From positions 3,906,001 to 3,970,000 of the forward strand of contig NC_061132.1 of NCBI RefSeq assembly GCF_905220365.1: DNA of 64,000 bases. Reading direction: 5' to 3'. Within the stretch, counting starts at the first letter, position 1, and every line of letters begins with the position of its first letter. A program made the translations under genes and the position numbers. The notes under the pieces were generated by a model, which worked only from the letters and a program-made list of their open reading frames with translations, was not told the origin of the DNA and ran no database searches. This stretch comes from Vanessa cardui (taxonomy: Eukaryota > Arthropoda > Insecta > Lepidoptera > Nymphalidae). Shown here piece by piece: positions 1 through 11,680 of this stretch.

Positions 1-59
1 CACTGTTTGTCATCAGTTTGATTAATACTGCCCGAATTATTAATGATTGTAACAATATT

Positions 60-67
60 TATAAAAA
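60..67 (+). promoter_or_regulatory. TATA box candidate of GR A1
   Basis: TATAAAAA lies 87-94 bases before the A1 start codon. The paralogue A2 has TATAAAAG at the same distance, and the flanking stretch with ATTAATACTG and GAATTATTAAT is also shared by A1, A2 and A3. Conservation of position and motif is what supports it; the transcription start itself is not visible. Confidence 0.5.
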
Positions 68-153
68 CACTAATATGATTATGGCCTAATGTTTTGTGCC
101 TGACGCATTTAGTATCGAAACAGAACTCAGAGGACAGTATTTTAAATTCCAGA

Positions 154-1777
154 ATGCCCAGTCAGAAATGCAATAAAATTAATAAGATCGATTATAATAT
201 AATAAAGTTAATTATGACGACCCGTCTAATTTTAGGATGTTACTCAAAACTTCATAACAGTTTAGCATTCGCTGTTGTTGCTAAAGTTTATTGTGTAGTA
301 TACGCAATGGTTATGTTGTACTTCAGTAGTTATGAATTTATTTCAACGAAACAATATGGAGCGATTATCATAACTATCCTCAAAATAGTGAGTTTAATTT
401 TTTCTCTAGTCGTGTCAGTGATGAGTGACGGAGAAAATTTTTTCATTTACTTGCAAGCATCAGACAAGGTTGATCCTTTGCGACTCATTGAAATAGGAGA
501 ACATAAAGTGCGATTCTGTTTTTCTATATTCATCAGTGTTTTTTTATTAAATTCATTTCGATTTATATTAACATGGCCACACACTTTCAACTGGTTTGGT
601 AAGATAATTCTTTTAACAAACACGTTGCTGTTGTTGTCATTACATTTAAACCACATGACCAGAATGCTGATGTTCGAAATATTGTGGGTTCGCTTGAAGT
701 ATCTTAGAATAGCAATGAGTAACTTTGCAAACACTTCAAATCCTGAAAGCGAAACACAAGTCAAATTGTTAAGCATGAAGATGATTGAATATTTACTAAT
801 TTATAAGAGATTATTACAAAGTATCAAGAATATTGGCAACGCGCCAAAGTTGATGGTAAGCATATGAAAACAGCGTTAAGTAGACGATATTTAACGTCTT
901 CATGTTTTTGTACGTCAATTCACGAACTGAGTCAGTATTCTTTTTTTAAAGTAAAATATTAGTAAAATTACGTTTACAGACATTTTCACAATGACTAATG
1001 ACGTGTCACTAACGCTATTCCAGATGGTGATGGCCTTACCGACTTGTTTCATTTCTTTGCTCAGTACGGTTGACGTTGTAAGTCGGGCTGTGAAAACTGA
1101 CGTAAGTGCTAAAGATTAATTTTATAATTCTAGGACAAGAATTTATAAGATAATATCATTTCGGTATTAAAATGCAATAATATATGTAACAATTTAATTG
1201 AACGGTTCAATTAACTATTTTATAGCTAAATATTTTGCGAATGATTTAGGAGATTTAAATATCAATATCGTAATTAAAATTGACATATGTGTAAAATGTT
1301 ACTTTTCTTTACAGTTCAATGCTATGTATACTATTGAAGTAACTCTTAATATCGTTCTGCCATGTGTTCCGGCTGTTTTTGGGGAATTGGGAAGCGCTGA
1401 AGCGGATAACATTAAATCTAATATGATCCGACGATACAGAGTTTGTCGAAGTAAGATCAACGCTTTTATATTGAGCTATACACACATCCTGAATTTGATT
1501 TGCATTTGTAAATCCATCGATCTTCAAGCGCAGTCTAGCCTAGCTTGTGTAATTAAAACATGCTAAATGTTCCATTTTCATACTTTTACTCAAACTTTTT
1601 CCAGATGACGCGCTGCGCAATAAAATTTTGGACGGAATCAAATTCCTCGAAATCTGTCCGATGAACTTCACCGTCTGGCGCATCTTCGCCGTCAACTTGT
1701 CGCTGGTGCTGTCTCTCATCGGCGTGTACACCACGTACACGATTGTGTTGTTGCAATTTCGTAATTTAAAAACTTAA
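154..1777 (+). CDS. Gustatory receptor A1, intact, four exons
   Basis: Insect gustatory receptor, predicted seven-transmembrane cation channel of taste-neuron dendrites. Exons 154-855, 1024-1101, 1315-1450 and 1605-1777 join in phases 0, 0, 1 at GT-AG sites and give 362 aa without a stop. Hydrophobic segments lie near residues 38-58, 70-90, 121-139, 150-166, 235-255, 261-283 and 335-357. The family signature near the C terminus is TYTIVLLQF (349-357). Other conserved pieces are MTTRLILGCYSKLHNSLAF and SVMSDGENFF. I chose the ATG at 154 (MPSQKCNKIN) because A2 and A3 have an ATG there. Upstream in frame there is no ATG before a TAA at 87-89. The last exon is GC-rich and nearly identical to that of A2. 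Ligand unknown; a bitter-type role is inference. Confidence 0.9.
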
Positions 1778-2283
1778 ACGAGGAGCAGAGCACGCGTTCT
1801 CAGCTTAAGCAAATGTCAGACTTGTCATTTGTAAAGGCCTTGTTGTGTGTATTAGACGAGATATTTAAGAGTGTTCAATTCATTTGAACCTACGTACTTC
1901 ATAAGACAGTAAAAATAACTCAGCAAAACAAAAAATAATGAACATGAGTTTTGTATTTTATTTACCCCGTTCTGATATAGATATAGGTACTAGATGTGCC
2001 CGACCGGCCAAATTTCAAGTTTGTAGGTGGTATAGTCTTTCAGATTTTGCGATTAATCTGTGAGTAGTATTTCGCTTTCATATGTATTGTGCTTTAGTAT
2101 TCATTAAAATGGGTTTATTTCCTTTATTATAAATAATTTTGTCAAGGTTATGGGAAAATTAAAGGAGAACCATATTGCATTAAAAAATAAATATAATGTA
2201 AAACGTAAACGAAACGTCACTGGACAAAAATAGAAAAGACTTATAAGGATTGAAATTTAAAATTTGAATATTATACAGGTAGT
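1778..2283. other. 3' flank of A1, no gene
   Basis: The first 110-150 bases resemble the flank after the last exons of A2, A3 and the orphan exon at 21990 (shared words such as GAGCAGAGCACGCGTTCTCA). This fits a conserved 3' untranslated region. I see no AATAAA close to the stop. The rest is AT-rich with nothing I recognise. Confidence 0.5.
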
Positions 2284-2815
2284 GTGGGTGATATATTTGA
2301 TTCATTAATTTATTTCTCGGCCGGAGTACAGTGCCCGTTGCGCGGTACTCACGATCTCGCTTCGTGGGCTGCCGCCGAGTGGCACTACAAAACAGCAGAT
2401 TGGGATATGATGCGGTCCTTTCCGGCACCTTGCCCAGGATGGAAAATTTGTTACTCGCCGAATGATCCGAGTGTTGTCGAAGACTATGTCACCGAGGTGG
2501 TACTTCAGAGTATTGATTTGTTTCTTTAGGTCCTTCAAAAAGGTGATTGCTAAGGTGAAGACGGAGTACTTTGGCAGAATTAGCGAGAGACTGGGCCTTT
2601 CGTTGGGAACACATATATTCTGGTCTCTCACTAAGGCTGTCTTAGGGAATTTTTGTCAACATTATCTTCCATCTCTGCTCGGGAACAACGAGTCATTGGT
2701 CCATACCGCGAACGAGAAAGCTGACCTTTTGGGCTCTCTTGTCGCATCCAATTTGACAAGCACAGGCAGTTTGGAACGCAATTGTAGACTGGAATTTAGA
2801 AGAATAAAGTAGGTG
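2284..2815 (+). mobile_element. Degraded LINE fragment, Jockey/CR1-like
   Basis: Two overlapping frames encode pieces such as SWAAAEWHYKTADWDMMRSF and SFKKVIAKVKTEYFGRI. They match in order the linker between endonuclease and reverse transcriptase of the longer element at 25850-29195. It is frameshifted, 5' and 3' truncated, and cannot be active. Confidence 0.75.
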
Positions 2816-4369
2816 TGCGTGTGTGCTTCATGAAAGAAATTTGAACAGCAGACATCACGTGTATGAGATGGACTTGAAAGGGATACTTGAAGCAAAAAAC
2901 AGTCAAGTAATTACGAGACTTAATGTTCCAGTTTTCTGGGTAGAAAACTAAAAGAGTTGGTATACTGCCAAAGTATAAAAAAAGCATATACAACACGATG
3001 TAGCCAGAATATTAATTAAGTTATGCAAGAATCTAACGGGTAAATTACTGTTGAGGTGAAACGAAACCAATTTTAATTATTAAAAATTTACCTTGTCTCC
3101 ACAAAACAAACGTTAATGTAAACAAATAAATACTATTCTGGTATATCTATATCTATATTTGGGTGTATCGGAAATTTAATTGAGTAATAAAAATTAAGTC
3201 CGTAATTCCACCTACAGTAAACCTGTACAAATTTTCATGTCAATATGTCGGTACGGGTTATCGTTGTCCAATGGCAATAATGTTTATTATTTGAGTCAAT
3301 GAGGTCAATTTGAAAAAAATAGATGGTATGCATTCTTAATTTTGCAAAAAAATATGGTCTCTTATGTCTGAGGACACCCTAGTGGTGGTAGTCACTTTCC
3401 GTCAGATGAGCCTCCGGCTCATTTGCCACCTATAACATGATGAAAAACCGCAGATTACATTTAGACGCATTACATGATTTCTGGAAGACTTGACAAAATG
3501 GCCCTTTATTCGTTCGTCCTATTATTGTTAACAATTGTAAAATAACCTATTAAAGATTTAGGATATTACGATAATACGTGATAAATAATCCGCAAGTAAT
3601 GTATTATTTTTGTAAATGGTAATACCAAAGACAAACTTCCTGTTTCTTTATTAGCTATAACAAATTCCCGCCACAGTCTGAACTGATTAAAGTGGGCCCC
3701 TATAGTTCAATGTTATTTCAATATTAAATGATGTAGTTTTAGTCCACAGGACTTCACTAATTTATCAGTTCAAATACGCATCAGTCGAAGTACAGATGAA
3801 GATAATTTAAGCGATTTTTCAAAACAAATATTTTTACTTTTAAATTTGCAGTTTTATTTACACATATTTCAATTTCATAATCTATGCAAGATTATATTCT
3901 AGTTATATTGATTTCATTTAATTACTACAACATTAATGGATATGCTTATTAATGTAAAATATAAGATGAGGGTAGTTTCACAAACATTAATTTCCGGCAT
4001 TCTCAATGGGTTACACCGATATTATCTGCATAACGAATCATTAGTAGCTATTTCTGATAAAAAGTCTGATGTGCAATCCATGCTAAGCTGATTATAAAAG
4101 GCTCCTTAAATAGGTATCCCTTAGTTCTGTCACTCTTACATTAAAAAAGGTCTAAGAATCAAACTGCACTCTCGTACTTCAAGCAACTTGCTGGGTTTTA
4201 GCTGATAATGTGTATTCAAAATTCTCTCCTTTGATATCGTTCAGTGTTTCCAGGATATGGAACTTTAGTAAGGTATGTTAATTTAGCAAAATCTCCAAGT
4301 CGATATTTCAATGGACTAAATTATTTACCTATTAGTTCACGAGAGCACTCTATTTTCAATAGTAATTGA
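2816..4369. other. Intergenic, AT-rich, no gene seen
   Basis: No exon of any local GR subfamily and no other coding signal was found. The only recognised item is a short LINE 3' end near 3380-3435. Confidence 0.5.
3380..3435 (-). mobile_element. LINE 3'-end scrap
   Basis: The minus strand reads GGCAAATGAGCCGGAGGCTC and then a version of the 'gatggaaagtgactaccac' word seen at 25855-25895. It is a severely 5'-truncated copy of the Jockey/CR1-like element. Confidence 0.55.
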
Positions 4370-6377
4370 TCACTTCTCCCATCTGTTTTGCACAGACTGT
4401 ACTATTATAACAAAGTATGTAGTTATAAAGCTTATTGTCTGTAAAAAACATTATTAAAATAGAAAACAATTAAATATCATAATCCGTCACTAAAAGTGGG
4501 TTCACTTGGTTCAGACAAATAAGCAAACCTATTTTGACATTTATGATGTTACAGGCTGTGGTTATTACGGCGTTAAATAAACAAGGTATTCTATTATAAC
4601 CACCTTTGTGAGAAGTGATCTCTGAATGGTGACCAGGTCCAGCGGAGACATCGTCGGCTGGTTGAGAAGAAGCTGTTTGAACATCAGGTCCAGTTCTAAA
4701 GGGATCGTCTTGCCAACTGGCGTCACATTAAAATTCAGCTTAGTCAAAAGTACTCGTATCTCATTGACCTCCAAAAAATATTTACCAAAAATTATATTCA
4801 TATCATATCATTTAGGTACGTTAATTACTTATTATACTGGAATATGATGATTTCATCTTGATCAAATAACCAGCACTTTTGAATCATCATTCAACATATT
4901 ACATTAAGCGAAGCCACGACCAGGGCGATAGTTAACCTATACGAGGCCCTAGGCATATTAGGCCTGAGACCCCGTTCATTTTAACAGAACACTATTTTAT
5001 TAGAGAAGACAAAGAAACTTTCATTGTTCTGTTTAATTTTGAAAATGTGCAGATGTTTTAATGATTTTAACATGACGCTTGTTGACAAAGGTCTCGGGAA
5101 TCTTGGAAAATAAAACTTTTAAAAAACCATTCACCTCCGAACTTATTTGATGTCATGGTTCAATGAATATAAACCGCCATAGAAAAATGATAAACACACC
5201 ATAAGACCTGAACACATATGACTGCGGTGTGATTACTTCGTCCTGCTTTAGAAAGGAGAGAAGAAGAATTTTCAGTAATTATACATACAAGTCACAGGAA
5301 AAAAGTCAATAAAGTTGAACAAAGCCGTCGTAAATAACAGAGAGTTCGCTGAAAGTAAAATAAACATGATGACGCCGCGGGTGGCGGTCAGTCCCTTCAC
5401 CGCAACGCAAATGGATACATAAGCTTTCGTTAGGTCACGGAAACGCTTCAACGATAAATGGCATGCCGTCCCAGGAATATTGTCTGAAACAAAATTACAA
5501 AGTTAGTAATCCATTTTTGGAACCAAGTCAAATTCAATCCGTGCAAGACTCAAGCGAGTTCAGGGCCAAGAGATTGACTTTCCGAAATATATCTGTACCC
5601 AACAGTATTACGCTTCTTGAATTTGGATGTTAAAGAGTTACTTTAACATCCAAATTCAACTTTAGACACTGCACTGAATCAAAAGCTAATACTCCTGTAA
5701 CCAATAAGGTAAAACTGTAAGTCACAACAGAATAGCTTCTGATCTAATATCAAGCCCAAATTAGATCGTCCATTGATTACTGCAGTCATTTATTTTGCCA
5801 GCTTTATGCTTTGGATTCTGTGTATCGTCGTACTAGAAGGGTCATTGGCAACTAGTCATTGGTCATTAAAAATCTCCAGAGCTTGTCACACCATCGTAAG
5901 GTTACCTGTCTGTCGGTAAGTGAGCTCAAGAACTATTGTATTTGGTTCCATCTTTACAATCTTATCACAGAACAGCTAGGCATTCGTAAGCACCTGTACC
6001 TAGTAGACGTACTTAAAACACATACGAAATGATTTGCTTCCTCATAGGAGTTTCACACTCTTCAGTTAGGGTCTGGAGCCCCCTTCCTATCTCCGTAGTT
6101 TCCACCACCAACAATATGCGTACCAAAAGGATCCACGGAGAGTAGCTGACTTGTTCAATTCGGTGGGAAGGACATCATCATTGATACTCACTTGAATTAG
6201 TCTTATTTACCCATTCTCTGAGCTTCAGACGCATTGTGTGACGCAGTATATAACATACATCGAAATTTATAAACGCATTCTCCATATGCAGTAGACATAT
6301 TTTATAATTCTCAATAAAAATTACGATTTCGAAAACTTCCATTGCCCCTAAAAATAGTCTCTCGTGAGTTGGTAATC
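4370..6377 (-). pseudogene. GR subfamily C pseudogene, exons 4-8 only
   Basis: Minus-strand relic of a gene like C1. Recognisable exons in order are 6192-6377 (exon 4), 5289-5483 (exon 5), 5135-5242 (exon 6), 4604-4768 (exon 7) and 4370-4438 (exon 8, with TTYFVIIVQ in place of the TY..QF motif). Exons 7 and 8 have exactly the C1 lengths (165 and 69 nt). Exon 6 is 108 nt against 107 in C1; the extra base breaks the frame, and the C1 tryptophan of the EPW motif is TGA here. No trace of exons 1-3 is found before the A2 last exon at 7366. It is therefore a truncated, frameshifted pseudogene, inverted relative to C1. Confidence 0.85.
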
Positions 6378-6479
6378 CTGACAACAAAATCAATAATAAC
6401 AGTCATCGCGGGGCATAGACGTGTTGTCGAATACCAGTACTAATACGGAATGATGATGATAAAAAGTGGCTTGAAGTAT

Positions 6480-7365
6480 GGTATGGTAGTTTGATTCTTG
6501 GATCTTTTTTAATATGAAAAGTGTCTGAACAAAGTAAACTGTATTTAAAGGAGCTTTTTATAATCACTTTCAAAAAAGTCAACTCAAATTTATTTTTCGA
6601 AGCAACGACTAACGATTAGTAATGTAGATGATATCAAGATGGCCCAACAAGAAACTACTGTCTGTGCAACTACCCTCATCTTCGATTCTATATCCATAAG
6701 TACATTATTTAATTTTGTAATAATTAAATCAAATCGTATATACTATATGACTTATGAATATTAACACTTCTTGATATTATGAGATTAAGATATACAGAAA
6801 TAACACTGTAAATTTAAATTTATATATATTCGTCATAAAATCGTCATAAAATATTTATATGACGGATCGAGCTGGCTCTTCTCCTAATGAAAATAACTTA
6901 GATTCGATTTTAAATATAAACATGAAAACATATTCTTTTCATAATTGAATTTAAGAACAAGTTAACACTAATTAAGAGGTCGCTCTTCGAAAACCCACTT
7001 AGAGAACTATGGAACAAAGAACATGTCGAATTTTTCATGCCTACCTGACAACAATTAAATCACCAACCCAATCACCTAAATACCACACCTATTCCAGCCC
7101 GTAAGCGTGACTATCTTTATGAAAATGATAATAATATTGCAAGTTATTTAGCCATGTTTAATTATCATTAAAGAACAACAATTGTCTATAGTATATCATA
7201 TCAGTGCGGGGTAAATAAAAAACGAAAGTCAAGGTAATTATTTTTTGCCAAATTTATTTTTTACTGTCTCATGGAATAAGTAATGACTTGATTTAAATCA
7301 ATCTTACACTCGTAAATATCTTTTATTGTACACACAACAAGGCTGAGAACGCGTGCTCTGCTCCT
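6480..7365. repeat. Duplicated flank shared with 20590-21830
   Basis: Words such as GATGATATCAAGATGGCCCA and AGAAACTACTGTCTGTGCAA occur here near 6628-6665 and again near 21258-21295 in the same orientation. Both copies lie just 3' of a minus-strand subfamily A last exon, so they belong to one segmental duplication. The copy here lacks the 515-bp insertion found at 20727. No coding potential was seen. Confidence 0.75.
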
Positions 7366-10061
7366 TTAAGTTTTTAAATGATGAAATTGCAACAACACAA
7401 TCGTGTACGTGGTGTACACGCCGATGAGAGACAGCACCAGCGACAAGTTGACGGCGAAGATGCGCCAGACGGTGAAGTTCATCGGACAGATTTCGAGGAA
7501 TTTGATTCCGTCCAAAATTTTATTGCGCAGCGCGTCATCTGGAAATAATGTACAATCACATACGCGCCTTTGTGCAAATCCCTCGTCTTGATACCACATT
7601 CTACCGCGAAACAGCAATGTGTAGTATTATTAAGCAACTAAATCAAGTTTCCGCCACAGAGTGACGAAAATTTACTGTGCCTATATTTAATGTGCCTTAA
7701 ACCGAGAACACATACGAAAACAGTGAAACTTTCATCGGGTACGTTACATAAAATCATAAAAGTTATGGCAAACTAAGAAAATGAAAAGAAGCTAGACTAC
7801 TTTTTAAGATCGATGGGTTCATTGTGCAAGTTCATAAGGATGTGTGACTAACTCAATATGAAAGCATTGGTCTTACTATTACAAACTCTATATCGTTTGA
7901 TCATATTAACTTTTGATCTTATCCGCTTAATATAATCATCAACGCTTAATAATCAACGCTTCCCAATTCCCCAAAAACAGCCGGAACACATGGCAGGACG
8001 ATATTGAGAAATACTTCAACAGTTAACATACCAATGAACTGTAAAGAAAAATAACATTTCTACGCATATGTCAATTTTACAATAATTTAAAATCATAAAA
8101 TTGTTAATATTCAATTAAATTTTAATATGTGTTTTTTCAGGCGATTCCTCTATCCATATGTTATAAATGAAACAATTAAAAAGAAACATAAAAATTTTAA
8201 CAGAAAGAAAAACCGACTTCAAACAAAACACTATTTTAAAACAAATAAAATGCACTGAAAAGTAATAAAAATAATTGCATATTTAACATATTTTTAGAGT
8301 CCTAGGTGAAATGAAATGAAAGATATTAGACTACTTAAAAATCGATTTATGATTATGTAACGTAGTTATAGTTATTGTTATATTTGGAGCTTGGTTTTTT
8401 TTAATACATAGTGTGATTCAAGGGGAAGGTTTGTTAATACATGAACAATATAGTAAAGAAACACTGATAACTTTAGAAGTTTGCAATATTATGTCGTAAA
8501 TAAACAAATTATGTAGTATATTTAGTATCGGTATTGCACCCAAGCGAAGCCGGGGCGGGTCGCTAGTTGATTATAATATTCAAATATGACGAAAAACAAA
8601 AGCGCGCGAAATCGAAAAGTATTGCCGTGCGAAGCAGGGGCTGGACGCTAGTTTTGCATAAAACAAAGTGGCTTACCGTTGTCTGTCTCTATGTATGTTT
8701 CAAATTGCACAGCGGATTTTTATGTGTTTTTTTAATTGAAAGATTGATTTAAGAGGTATCTTAATTAATGTCGTTTTTTGCACTTTAATTTGTAAACGCT
8801 AGCTGAACCTTACTTTTAATGTATCTCACATTAAAATATTACAGTATTGTATGACATAAAAAGGTCTTAAAAAAAGTGAATAATGGTATATGTTTATCTC
8901 TTAAGGATAATTCATAATAATGGCTTATTTTTGAAGCGACTTTAAGTTAAACAGTATTAATGCTTATTCGATTAAGTATCTGAAACGCATTGTGCATTTA
9001 AAATAGATTAATAAGACTCTTTGGACAATGTAATTTGAATGAATATTTGCGAAGATATTCCAGATTTAACGACTGAACAACTGTGAATGTTGTACATTCT
9101 GTAGTATATTAAGTATCAGCAAATAAATAAAGAATGAATCGATTGCACTTACTTTAGATCTAATGTTCCGACATACAACGTCAACAGTACTTAGCAAAGA
9201 AATGTAACAAGTCGGTAAGGCTATCACCATCTGAAATAGCGTTAGTGACACGTCATTAGTCATTTGAAAATTCAAGATTGTCTATGAACATAAGTTCACT
9301 GATATTCTGCATGAAAGTCGTTAAATGTTATCTTTTCAAATCTGTTTGCAAATACTTACCATCAACTTTGGCGCGTTACCAATATTCTTGATACTTTGGA
9401 GTATTCTGCTATAAATTATCAAATATTCAACTAATTTCTTACTAGACAATTCGACCTGTGTTTCGTTTTCAGGATTTGAAGTTCTAGCAAAGTTATTCAT
9501 CGCTATTCTAAGAGATTTCAAACGAACCCGTAATATTTCGAACATCAGTATTCTGTTCATGTGATTTAAATGTAATGACAACAACGTTAAGGTATTTGTT
9601 ACATATAGTATTATTCCAAACTGATTGAAAACAAGTGGCCATGTTGTCATAATTCGATATAAACTTAATAAAACAACACCGATGAATATAGAAACACAGA
9701 ATCGTACTTTAGATCTTTCTATCTTAACGAGTCCCGACGGATCGACCTTGTCCGATTCTTCCAAGTAATTGAAGAAATTTTCTCCGTCACTCATCACGGA
9801 CACGACAAGCGATAAAATCAGACTCACTATCTTGAGGATAATTATAATGAACGCTCCGTTTTGTTTCGCTAACATTAATTCAATGATACTGAAGTACATC
9901 ATAACTATTGAAAACACTACATAATAAACCTTAGCAACATCAGCGAATGCTAAGCTGTGATGAAGTTTTGAGTAACATCCTAAAATTAGACGAGTCGTCA
10001 TAATGAACGTTATTACATTATGATCGATCTTATTAATTTTATTACATTTCCGACCAAGCAT
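7366..10061 (-). pseudogene. Gustatory receptor A2, disrupted in exon 3
   Basis: Paralogue of A1 with the same four-exon plan: 9360-10061, 9153-9230, 7877-8038 and 7366-7538. Exons 1, 2 and 4 have the A1 lengths (702, 78, 173 nt) and are open; the start is MLGRKCNKIN and the end carries TYTIVLLQF. Exon 3 is 162 nt instead of 136. After FGELGS it holds a run built from repeated AAGCG plus TTGATTATT, which brings a TAA, and one extra base follows before the exon end. The frame is lost, so the conserved loop and the last transmembrane segment cannot be read. The first 155 nt or so of exon 4 are identical to A1, so decay is recent or the exon was converted. An assembly error in the small repeat is possible. 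Confidence 0.85.
8190..8575 (+). repeat. Partial AACCGACTTC-type repeat in intron 2 of A2
   Basis: It begins with AAAAACCGACTTCAAACAAA and continues with the same words as the repeat at 23683 onward, then jumps to the tail segment GCACCCAAGCGAAGCCGGGG. It is an internally deleted copy. Confidence 0.7.
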
Positions 10062-11255
10062 TCAGAAATTGAAAATCCTCCAGTCTGAGTACACTTTCGA
10101 TACTAAATGTGTCAGGCGCAACACATAAGGCTATAATCAAGTTCATGCTTTTATAAACAATGTTACAATCATTAATAATTCAGTATTAATCAAACTCTTG
10201 ACAAAACAGTAGCAAGAGTTATTCTGTGTAGTGAATATTATTGTATTAACGGTAATGTCTTGTCAGTTTCGAGTAAATGGACTTCCAAAGATGACTATTG
10301 TGATTTAGGATTCACTTAGGTTATTTATTTGATTAACGAAGAAAAAGTATTTTATGTTGTTGAAATTTGTTATGGCGACTCAATCGCAAAATAAGCACGG
10401 ACAAAGTTTTACATTTGTATGCGTCAAAACAATTTAAGGTCCTCGTCCTGGGGACAATATCAGCTTGTGCCATATTATTTTAGGATGGCGCTTCGAACAA
10501 TAAATACATTGCAAACAGTACATTCAATTCCTTATTTAAAAAAGGGTTAATTAATCAAATTCTTGTTTTACTGTTTATTTATCTCATCAAAGAAGCATTT
10601 TATTTATTTATTTTTATTTATAAACACTTTATTGCACACAAAAGACAAAAGATACAGTGTACGTAACATTAAAAGAACAAATAACAAAAAAGAGAAGCGT
10701 GCAATGGCGGTCTTATTGCTTAAAGCAATCTCTTACAGACAACCCTTTAGAGTAAGAATTGGTCTGTGGGAAACGGGATGGTGCAAACAAGCATGTTTTA
10801 TTCTTAAACAACTAAAAATTATTATTTTTTTATGTTTTTTTTATTATTTTATAATTTTGGTGGACGGGTCAATCGATCAACTGATGGTACGTAAGTACTG
10901 CCGTAGACACTGTCGCTGTGTGTAATATTAACCATTTCTTACAAAACCTGGCCACCACCGAAATTTCGAACTCAGATGTTACTTCCCTTGTGCCTTGTTC
11001 CTAGTTAAACTTTCTCATTTACGAAACCAGAACACATCAGTATAGCTGTAAGTCAAGCTTTCTCTAATGTAAATAATATAGATGAAAATGGTAGATTATC
11101 TCGAAGTACGCCGCAACGCACACACACGGGGAATCTAAACAGAAAACGAAAAAAGTAAATTGTGCACATCGTTTTATAATTATTTGTTTAAATATTCTGT
11201 GTTCTAAAAAGTTTCGTGTGTGATTAAACTCAAAATACAACATTTTATTAAAGCT
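10062..11255. other. Intergenic between A2 and E1
   Basis: The first 200 bases match the upstream regions of A1 and A3. Near 10855-11000 there is a degraded copy of the dispersed repeat also seen at 57190-57480 (ACTGATGGTACGTAAG, CAGATGTTACTTCCCTTGTG). The rest is AT-rich with no gene. Confidence 0.5.
10148..10155 (-). promoter_or_regulatory. TATA box candidate of GR A2
   Basis: On the minus strand TATAAAAG lies 87-94 bases before the A2 ATG, the same spacing as in A1. Confidence 0.5.
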
Positions 11256-11608
11256 TCACATTTGACCCGTCGCGTTATTGTAAAGTTGAGATGAATTTTC
11301 GTTTTGGTCTCCATACTGCAAAATTATAACCAAGTATGTTATCAAACCACCAAACAACTGAAAAAAGAAAAAAATGCCAACAACATTATTAAAGAAACCA
11401 TCTGGCTATTCTCAAACGTCATAAGTTTTTTGAAAAATCACTATGTATGTAAAATCAGAGTAAGAAAACCTTCGTCAGTTTTCAAATTAATGCCATTTAA
11501 CCCTTAGTACTTTTTGTATCTAAACAATAAATTATTGCAACGCAATATGTCATTCTTGATCCGTAAAGTAGATTATTTATCGCTCATACTGAGCATACGA
11601 AAATAGAT

Positions 11609-11680
11609 CTTTAGGTAACGAACCTTTCCTTACCCCGCCTGTATGTACAGGCGGGGTAAGGAAAGGTTCGTTACCTAAAG
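11609..11680. repeat. Perfect 72-bp palindrome
   Basis: Two 35-base arms, 11609-11643 and 11646-11680, are exact reverse complements around a 2-base centre (TG). The middle is GC-rich (TACCCCGCC / GGCGGGGTA) in an AT-rich intron. It lies in intron 6 of E1. No homologue of this arm was noticed elsewhere in the window. Confidence 0.9.

Noticed and set aside
94..153. Extension of A1 upstream of the ATG at 154
   Set aside because: There is no ATG in that stretch in frame, only a TTG. The paralogues diverge in frame here, and a TATA box lies just upstream.
10563..10925. Open frame of 120 codons
   Set aside because: AT-rich low-complexity translation partly over a degraded repeat; no GR or other family features.
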